Assembly: GCA_036272735.1 (NCBI GenBank)
Contig: DATAYF010000422.1
Coordinates: 1 to 11,214 of the forward strand
From: DATAYF01 sp036272735
Lineage (GTDB): Bacteria; Chloroflexota; Ktedonobacteria; Ktedonobacterales; Ktedonobacteraceae
Direction: 5' to 3'
Length of the DNA stretch: 11,214 bases
The notes under the pieces are model-generated. The model ran no database searches. It saw only the letters and a program-made list of their open reading frames with translations, and was not told the DNA's origin. Positions 5,965 to 11,214 of this stretch are shown here, in pieces (the first letter of the stretch is position 1; every line of letters begins with the position of its first letter). The position numbers and the translations under genes were made by a program.

Positions 5965-6019
5965 AGAGCAATAAAGCAGGCCAGGGAACACGTCGTTCCC
6001 TGGCCTGCTTTATTGCTCT
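5965..6019. repeat. 25-bp perfect hairpin
   Basis: AGAGCAATAAAGCAGGCC...GAAC (5965-5989) is repeated without mismatch in inverse orientation at 5995-6019, with a five-base loop ACGTC. There is no T-run on the plus side (GAGGTAGTACG follows), so it is not a standard terminator for plus-strand transcription. It may be the body of a small structured RNA from the promoter just upstream, or a repetitive palindrome. Its arms are unrelated in sequence to the palindrome at 2107-2168, though the architecture is the same. Confidence 0.65.
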
Positions 6020-6313
6020 GAGGTAGTACGTACCTGGCTGGTGTTCTTTATCAATCAGGGCACATCTCAGTGCGTTGTGATGCGATATAATACGTATGCA
6101 TCGGCTTTTTCTTGCATTTCGTATAGTATATAACGGCGTGTGGGAGGCGAAACAGGATAGTGCGGGACAACAGGCCGAGTCATTGACGCGTGTATACTCT
6201 CTATTTTATGAGCAGCCTTGGCGCGCATGAGGCGGCTCAAGATGAATCCAGCAATGCGTGCATCACAGGTACACCCTCGCCTTCCCGCGTATACATCATA
6301 GAAGAGAAGCACC

Positions 6314-9300
6314 ATGGATAAGACGAGCGAAAATCACAAAGAAAAGACGAACGAGAGTTCTGCTCAGCAGACATCGTCGACGCAGTTCACTTTCCCTGTT
6401 GTGGGACTGGGCGCTTCTGCGGGCGGTCTGGAGGCGTTTAGAGACGTACTTCGCTCGTTGCCAGGCGACACGGGGATGGCGTATGTGTGTGTGCAGCATC
6501 TCGAACCCACGCATGCAAGCATGTTACCCGTCCTGCTGGCTCGTGTCACGCAGATGGAGGTACACGAGGCCAGAGAGGGCATGGCTATCGAAGCAAACCA
6601 TGTCTATGTCATTCCTTCCAATGCTGACCTGCTTCTGGAACAGGGTGAGCTGAAACTGCGGCCACGGGCGAAGTCGGATGGGCAACACCTGTCCATTGAT
6701 ACCTTCTTCCTGTCCCTGGCTCGCTGCCAGGCACCGCAAATCGTTGGCGTGCTGCTTTCAGGAACCGGCAGCGATGGGACGCTGGGATTGCAGGCCATTC
6801 AGGAGCAGGGGGGCATCACGCTGGCTCAGAATGCCCAATCTGCTGCTTATTCCGGCATGCCTCAAAGCGCGATTGATGCTGGCTACGTGGACACTGTCGG
6901 TTCGCCTGAAGAGATTGTCAAAGAGTTAATCAAGATCAGCCGCTATCCGTCTATGCACCTGCCATCTGTAACTCAAGTGAACGAAGAGGCTGCGGCTGAT
7001 AAAAGGGACGCTTTCGGCTACGAGCAGGAGTTCCAGCAGATTTTGCGTCTATTGTATCGCCGCACAAAGGTGGATTTCACTGCCTATAAGCTCACGACCA
7101 TCAAACGCCGCATTCAGCGCCGGATGCTGTTGCACCAGATCAGTAATTTTGCCGGGTATCTGGACTATCTGACCACGCATCAGGCCGAAGTGGGAGCCTT
7201 GTATGAAGATCTGCTGATCGGTGTGACGAGCTTCTTTCGCAATCCTGCTACCGCTGAGCTACTGGTGCGCGAGGTATTTCCGCGTTTTCTTGAGAAAGCA
7301 TCCGCGCAAACCCCTATCCGCGTATGGGTTCCGGGTTGTTCTAGCGGGGAGGAAGTGTATTCACTGGCTATCTCGCTGTTGGAATTTTTGGCTGAGCGGA
7401 ACCTGTCGATTCCCCTGCAATTTTTTGGCACTGACCTCAATCCGCGCGCGATTGATCACGCCAGGATGGGCATCTATCCGGCTGGTGTGCTTCGTGATGT
7501 CTCCCCGGCGCGTTTGGAGCGCTTCTTTCGGCCCGCCAATGGAAGCTACCAGATCGATAAGTCCATCCGCGAGCTTTGCGTCTTTGCTCAGCACAATGTG
7601 CTTACCGACCCGCCGTTTGCCCACCTGGATCTGCTGAGTTGTCAGAATGTGCTCATTTACCTGAAACCAGAGGTCCAGAAGAACCTTCTGCAAATGTTTC
7701 ATTACGCGCTCGAACCGCGTGGCTTTCTGCTCCTTGGTTCATCAGAAACAGCCGGGAACGCCGCCGGGCTCTTTACACCGGTCACGAAGCACACCGAGCC
7801 ACTGTATGTGAAACAAGTCAGTGGTGCGCCGCCCGTGTTCACTATACCCCTGGGCGCGGCTGCCAGGCAGGTCGAAGCCGCACCAGCCGCAGAAGATCAA
7901 AGCGGTTGGCAGGATTATCCATATAAGCGTAAAGAGAGTACACGAGTGTTCGATGCGCAAAAAGAGGCTGATGCCTTGCTGCTGTCCCGCTATGCTCCGG
8001 CCAGTGTGGTGATTAATGGGGAGATGGAGATCCTGTATGTCCGTGGTCGCACCGGCCCGTACCTGGAGCCTGCCTCTGGCGCGGCGAGCCTCAATCTTTT
8101 TAAGATGGTGAGAGGTGGCCTGGACTTGGAACTGCGCACTGCTATTTCGCAGGCCAAAAAGAGCGGGCGCGCGGTGAAAAGAGCGGGCATCAGGCTTCTT
8201 GAGCGCAGCGACCTCGGTGAGATCACCGTGGAGGTGATCCCGCTCAAGGCACCGGCACTGGAACATTACTTTGTGATCCTCTTTGAAGGGGCTGCCCAGT
8301 CTCAGACGTTTACTGCCGCATCCCCGATGCAAGCCGCCACAAACGGAACATCTGCGTTGCGAGCGAAGCGCGGGGCCAAAGATCGCCGCATCCAGCAATC
8401 GGAGCAGGAACTGGCGGACATGCGCGAACATATGCGTGCCATCATTGAGGAGATGGAAGCCAGCAACGAGGAACTCCAATCGTCCAATGAGGAGGTGCTT
8501 TCCAGTAATGAAGAGCTACAAAGCCTCAACGAAGAAATGGAGTCATCCAAAGAAGAGATTCAGGCTGCCAACGAAGAATTGCTTGTGCTCAACCAGGAAC
8601 TCAAGCAGCGCAACAAACAACTACACAGCGCCGCCGTCTACGCGGAGGCGATTGTGGAAACGGTACAAGATCCTCTGCTTGTCCTGGATGATAGTTTACG
8701 GGTACGCAGCGCGAACAAGGCGTTCTACCAGGTTTTCGAGGTCGATGCTGCCCATACCGTCAACCATTTCCTCTACGACCTGGGCAATGGCCAGTGGAAT
8801 ATTCCTGCCCTGCGTACCCTGCTGGAGGAAGTGCCTCCCACCAATCGCGTTATCGACGATTACCAGGTGGAGCACGACTTTCCCCGCATTGGACACAAAA
8901 CAATGCTGCTCAATGCCCACCACGTAGAGCAGCAGCCGCTCATTCTGCTCGCTATCGAAGATATTACCGCGCGTAAGCAAGCGGCAGCGGATCAGCAGAG
9001 GCTGGTGGATCTGGTGGAGAATTCCACAGACATGATCGGCTATACCACGCTGGATGGGCAGTCGCTCTATATCAACGAAGCTGGTCTGAGGCTGGTAGGG
9101 CTGGCGAACGTGGAGGAGGCGAAGCGTACCCATATCCGTGATTTCTTCCCTCTCCACGAGCAGGCGGATCTGTTGCCAACTATTCAACAAAGTGTACTTG
9201 CGCACGGGTACTGGCTGGGCGAGTGTTGCTATCGGTATTTTCAAACCGGAGCCGAGATTCCGGTCTACCTCAATATGTTTCTCGTCAATGATCATGCGAC

Positions 9301-10426
9301 CGGTCAGCCCAGCGGATTCGCCATGGTTAGCCATGACCTCACCGAGCAAAAACAATCCGCGCAGCTCCTGGAGGAAAACGCGGAGCATTTACGCTTCCTG
9401 TCTGAGTCCATGCCGGAAAAGGTATGGACAGCAACACCTGATGGCGATATCGATTACATGAATGAACATTGGTTCAGCTATACCGGTCTTCCGTTTACAG
9501 CACTGCAAGGGTGGGGCTGGCGGCAGATCATTCACCCGAACGATTGGGACCTCAACCAGAGCGCCTGGCAGCAATCCATTCACACAGGGGAGCGGTTTGA
9601 AGTTGCGCACCGCTTGCGCAAAGCCGATGGGGAGTACCGCTGGCACCTCACACGCGGACTACCTCAGCGCGATAACGCGGGCCGGATTGTGCGTTGGGTC
9701 GGCACCAGCACAGATATCGATGACCAGAGGAAGCTGCTGGAACAACGCGAGGAATTTTTGCGCATTGCCAGCCACGAACTGAGAACGCCAGTCACCAGTC
9801 TGAAAGGGTATACGCAAATGTTGCAGATGCGTTTTACCAAAGAAGGTGATGAGTACTCAGCGGGACAGTTGAGCAAGATGGATGAGCAGATCAACAAGCT
9901 CACCAAACTGATCAGCGAGTTACTGGACGTTGCTAAAATCGAGGCGGGACAACTGGACTGGAACCACCAGCAGTTCGACCTGAATGATCTCGTCAGGGAA
10001 TACGTCGAGGAGCTAGGGCGAACGTCGAAAAAGCATCAAATCCGCATCGAGGGGGCCGTTGGTACTCCGGTTTACGGAGACGCGGATCGTATTGGCCAGG
10101 TGCTCACGAACTTGCTGTCCAACGCCATCAAATATTCTCCCGACGCTAATGAGGTGCAGGTGTCGCTCGATGCCGATACAGAATTTGCCACAGTTGGCGT
10201 GCAGGATTTCGGCATTGGCATCGCGCCCGAACACCAAGAGCACATCTTCGAGCGCTTCTTTCGCGCCAGTAATCCCGCGCATTCATCCTTTCCTGGCCTG
10301 GGCTTTGGCCTCTACATTTCGTTGCTGATTGTTCAGCGTCATGGGGGGCGCATGTGGGTGGAAAGCCATCAGGGCGAAGGTTCCACGTTCTTCTTTACCA
10401 TCCCGCTCACGGCATCGCAGCCGTAA
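6314..10426 (+). CDS. CheB-CheR-PAS hybrid sensor histidine kinase
   Basis: A 1370-residue cytoplasmic multidomain protein with no membrane segments seen. Order: CheB methylesterase (about 25-210) with catalytic S35 in GLGASAGG, H62 in VQHL and D154 in GTGSDGTLG, all kept; CheR methyltransferase (about 235-500) with TSFFRN (305-310), the AdoMet motif GCSSGEE (341-347), FGTDLNPRAI (371-380) and NVLIYL (445-450); a PAS-like segment (about 545-660); a long heptad coiled coil (about 690-770) with repeated SNEEL/NEE units; three PAS domains (about 775-890, 895-1012, 1025-1138), the last with WTATPDGDIDYMN; HisKA with phospho-acceptor H1154 in ASHELRTPV; and HATPase_c with the N box (N1266/N1270 in TNLLSNAIKYS), DFGIGIA and GLGFGL. 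It has no receiver domain; the next gene supplies one. Such fusions are known in several phyla and are thought to couple methylation-type enzymes to PAS sensing, but the substrates are unknown. The ribosome site is weak (GAAGAGAAG before the ATG). Confidence 0.96.
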   Translation: MDKTSENHKEKTNESSAQQTSSTQFTFPVVGLGASAGGLEAFRDVLRSLPGDTGMAYVCVQHLEPTHASMLPVLLARVTQMEVHEAREGMAIEANHVYVIPSNADLLLEQGELKLRPRAKSDGQHLSIDTFFLSLARCQAPQIVGVLLSGTGSDGTLGLQAIQEQGGITLAQNAQSAAYSGMPQSAIDAGYVDTVGSPEEIVKELIKISRYPSMHLPSVTQVNEEAAADKRDAFGYEQEFQQILRLLYRRTKVDFTAYKLTTIKRRIQRRMLLHQISNFAGYLDYLTTHQAEVGALYEDLLIGVTSFFRNPATAELLVREVFPRFLEKASAQTPIRVWVPGCSSGEEVYSLAISLLEFLAERNLSIPLQFFGTDLNPRAIDHARMGIYPAGVLRDVSPARLERFFRPANGSYQIDKSIRELCVFAQHNVLTDPPFAHLDLLSCQNVLIYLKPEVQKNLLQMFHYALEPRGFLLLGSSETAGNAAGLFTPVTKHTEPLYVKQVSGAPPVFTIPLGAAARQVEAAPAAEDQSGWQDYPYKRKESTRVFDAQKEADALLLSRYAPASVVINGEMEILYVRGRTGPYLEPASGAASLNLFKMVRGGLDLELRTAISQAKKSGRAVKRAGIRLLERSDLGEITVEVIPLKAPALEHYFVILFEGAAQSQTFTAASPMQAATNGTSALRAKRGAKDRRIQQSEQELADMREHMRAIIEEMEASNEELQSSNEEVLSSNEELQSLNEEMESSKEEIQAANEELLVLNQELKQRNKQLHSAAVYAEAIVETVQDPLLVLDDSLRVRSANKAFYQVFEVDAAHTVNHFLYDLGNGQWNIPALRTLLEEVPPTNRVIDDYQVEHDFPRIGHKTMLLNAHHVEQQPLILLAIEDITARKQAAADQQRLVDLVENSTDMIGYTTLDGQSLYINEAGLRLVGLANVEEAKRTHIRDFFPLHEQADLLPTIQQSVLAHGYWLGECCYRYFQTGAEIPVYLNMFLVNDHATGQPSGFAMVSHDLTEQKQSAQLLEENAEHLRFLSESMPEKVWTATPDGDIDYMNEHWFSYTGLPFTALQGWGWRQIIHPNDWDLNQSAWQQSIHTGERFEVAHRLRKADGEYRWHLTRGLPQRDNAGRIVRWVGTSTDIDDQRKLLEQREEFLRIASHELRTPVTSLKGYTQMLQMRFTKEGDEYSAGQLSKMDEQINKLTKLISELLDVAKIEAGQLDWNHQQFDLNDLVREYVEELGRTSKKHQIRIEGAVGTPVYGDADRIGQVLTNLLSNAIKYSPDANEVQVSLDADTEFATVGVQDFGIGIAPEHQEHIFERFFRASNPAHSSFPGLGFGLYISLLIVQRHGGRMWVESHQGEGSTFFFTIPLTASQP

Positions 10427-10445
10427 CCTGGCAAAATAGCAGCAA

Positions 10446-10452
10446 AAGGAGG
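10446..10452 (+). promoter_or_regulatory. Strong ribosome binding site of the response regulator
   Basis: AAGGAGG lies five bases before the ATG at 10458, a near-perfect anti-Shine-Dalgarno match. It is much stronger than the site of the kinase gene upstream, which would favour more receiver than kinase from one transcript. Confidence 0.8.
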
Positions 10453-10457
10453 GCTGT

Positions 10458-10832
10458 ATGTCAAAGAAAATCCTGGTTGCCGATGATGATTTCGCCATCG
10501 GTGAGATGCTGCAACTGATGCTGGAGGGAGCAGGGTACGAGGTAGAGATACAGACGGATGGGCGCACCGTGCAACAGATGCAGGAACCCTTACCTGATCT
10601 GCTGTTGCTGGATATCGGGATGTCGGGGATCGATGGGAGAATGATTTGTCGGCAATTGAAAAGCCAGGAAAACACGCGACGGCTCCCAATTATCCTGCTC
10701 TCCGCCAGCAACAACATGCAAGGAGTAGTCAAGGATGCTGAAGCCGACGATTTTCTGTCCAAGCCGTTCGACATGCACGACCTGCTCTCTCTCGTTGCCC
10801 ACTATGTAGGGCGAACAGAGGCCGGTTCGTAA
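10458..10832 (+). CDS. Single-domain response regulator (CheY-like receiver)
   Basis: A 124-residue receiver with no output domain. The key residues are all present: acidic pocket D9-D10-D11 in ILVADDD, phospho-acceptor D52 in LLLLDIGMSG, the switch serine S82 in IILLSAS, and the conserved lysine K102 in FLSKPF. Starting 31 bp after the kinase stop on the same strand, it is almost certainly co-transcribed and is the likely phosphate acceptor from H1154 of the kinase, which itself lacks a receiver. With no DNA-binding or enzymatic domain, it must act by protein contact, as a phosphate relay, or by feeding back on the kinase; which one is not shown. Confidence 0.95.
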   Translation: MSKKILVADDDFAIGEMLQLMLEGAGYEVEIQTDGRTVQQMQEPLPDLLLLDIGMSGIDGRMICRQLKSQENTRRLPIILLSASNNMQGVVKDAEADDFLSKPFDMHDLLSLVAHYVGRTEAGS

Positions 10833-10852
10833 ATGAATCCGGCAATGGTAGA

Positions 10853-10884
10853 GCGGGAGGCAAGCTTTGGTCTGCCCGTTTTCA
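10853..10884 (+). repeat. Diverged copy of the dispersed GAGGCAAGCT repeat
   Basis: TAGAGCGGGAGGCAAGCTTTGG here shares GGAGGCAAGCT with 3690-3700, and the following AGCTTTGGTCTGCCCGTTTTCATG matches the 3732-3755 block ending CCCACCCGTTTTCAAG at 18 of 24 aligned positions, including an exact CCCGTTTTCA. TAGAGCGG is also present near 3702-3709 in inverse orientation. Both copies sit just after the end of a plus-strand gene. Two copies suggest an intergenic repeat family, possibly terminator-linked. Confidence 0.5.
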
Positions 10885-10902
10885 TGCAAAACGTCCGCGA
10901 CC

Positions 10903-11098
10903 TGTAGGCCCCGATTTGATCGTGGGCACGCGCAATTGATTGCGCACGGGTGGGACCCTACCGACCAACCCCCACTGCCACAATGATGCGTGCCCGCCAA
11001 ACCCCATCGACCTGCCCACACCGCCATCGCATTGTTGCATTGCAGGGCGTCGGGTCGATTGGCCGGGGGACTACGGGTGCGATCAATCGGGGCCTACA
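10903..11098. repeat. 196-bp structured segment with 19/20-bp terminal inverted repeats
   Basis: TGTAGGCCCCGATTTGATCG (10903-10922) is matched in inverse orientation at 11080-11098, differing only by one extra T. Inside, GTGGGCACGC (10922-10931) pairs with 10988-10997 (one G-T pair), and GCGCAAT/ATTGCGC (10930-10936 and 10939-10945) makes a tight hairpin. There is no internal gene. TA occurs at the corresponding place in both arms (10905-10906 and 11095-11096), which would suit a TA-targeting non-autonomous element but is expected anyway from the symmetry. It could be a MITE-like element or a folded RNA. Confidence 0.6.
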
Positions 11099-11101
11099 AG
11101 A

Positions 11102-11212
11102 TTAGAGGGACTCCTGTCTCCTTTCTTCATACAGGAAATGGGCCAGAGTAGCCTGCGCATTCGCTTGTGTGGCCGCATCCTGAAAGAGACCGAGATCTTT
11201 TACGGGTATCCA
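11102..11212 (-). CDS. C-terminal end of an unidentified protein
   Basis: On the minus strand the frame read from 11212 down to a TAA at 11102-11104 is open to the window edge and gives 36 residues, including IPVKDLGLFQDAATQANAQA and then a helical HFLYEERRQESL. The alanine-rich amphipathic composition looks like a genuine helical C-terminus. The KDLGL..DAA stretch faintly recalls the C-terminal helices of 3-hydroxyisobutyrate dehydrogenase-type proteins, but this is too short to assign. It stops only a few bases outside the inverted-repeat segment. The other minus frames are less protein-like, though one stays open for 29 codons. Confidence 0.5.
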   Translation of the reverse strand, partial: WIPVKDLGLFQDAATQANAQATLAHFLYEERRQESL

Positions 11213-11214
11213 AC

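Larger units (their letters stand above)
5666..6313. other. Long intergenic region without a convincing gene
   Basis: 648 bp between the divergent reductase-like gene and the sensor kinase gene. Contents: the ribosome site of the minus-strand gene (5674-5680); a plus-facing TTGACA at 5690-5695 with GATACT 19 bp further; an extended -10 box with a 25-bp hairpin (5949-6019); a TATAAT at 6086-6091 with no clear -35; and TTGACG at 6183-6188 with TTATGA 17 bp on, a weak candidate promoter for the kinase. Short open frames exist, such as a very basic 50-residue one from 5776, but they lack ribosome sites and recognisable homology. Confidence 0.6.
10833..11101. other. Intergenic region with repeats after the two-component pair
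   Basis: Between the response regulator stop and the probable minus-strand gene end there is no convincing gene. It holds a diverged copy of the repeat seen near 3690 and a 196-bp segment bounded by inverted repeats, both described separately. CCCGTTTTC at 10875-10883 could serve as the tail of a weak terminator, but its stem is poor. Confidence 0.6.

Noticed and set aside
6067..6315. 82-codon minus-strand open frame upstream of the kinase
   Set aside because: No recognisable family and no clear ribosome site; it occupies the presumed promoter region of the kinase.
7742..8479. 245-codon minus-strand open frame within the kinase gene
   Set aside because: It lies opposite continuous CheR/PAS/coiled-coil coding sequence and its product has no recognisable domain; long antisense frames are common in GC-rich genes.
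8696..9388. 230-codon minus-strand open frame within the kinase gene
   Set aside because: Antisense to PAS domains with good motifs; no ribosome site or family pattern.

Overview
The window looks like chromosomal accessory DNA from a soil bacterium with moderate-to-high GC. Gene content and style suggest a Ktedonobacteria-like member of the Chloroflexota: many one-domain oxidoreductases, a very large CheB-CheR-PAS histidine kinase, an orphan ParB-like protein, and intergenic regions rich in long hairpins. This placement is inferred from gene content; there is no rRNA or other phylogenetic marker.

Layout. 1-195 is the 3' end of a luciferase-like flavin monooxygenase. 228-1154 (minus) is an AraC-type regulator, divergent across about 100 bp from a phytanoyl-CoA dioxygenase-type gene (1255-2067). 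2068-2375 is a gene-free, AT-rich stretch with a 30-bp perfect palindrome and a second, smaller, related palindrome. It leads into an orphan parB-like gene (2376-3601) broken by one frameshift near 2978. 3685-3816 is a nested inverted-repeat element. 3831-5665 holds three minus-strand genes: a DUF899 thioredoxin-like protein, a PPOX-fold flavin-binding protein and a dihydrofolate reductase-like (RibD C-terminal) protein. 5666-6313 has no convincing gene but holds a consensus extended -10 box immediately followed by a 25-bp perfect hairpin. 6314-10426 is a 1370-residue chemotaxis-like hybrid sensor kinase, followed 31 bp later by a single-domain response regulator (10458-10832). 10833-11101 is intergenic and contains a diverged copy of the repeat seen near 3690 and a 196-bp segment bounded by near-identical 19/20-bp inverted repeats. 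The window ends inside a probable minus-strand gene.

How the genes work together. The clearest functional unit is the sensor kinase plus stand-alone receiver: the kinase keeps its phospho-acceptor histidine and ATP-binding motifs but has no receiver, and the next gene supplies one. The AraC regulator and the divergent dioxygenase form a likely regulator/target pair. The three minus-strand enzymes point the same way but are separated by 90-107 bp, so they may be separate units. I found no convincing new multi-gene defence or mobile system. The most unusual material is non-coding: several long, near-perfect palindromes, two of which share a core just upstream of the orphan parB gene.
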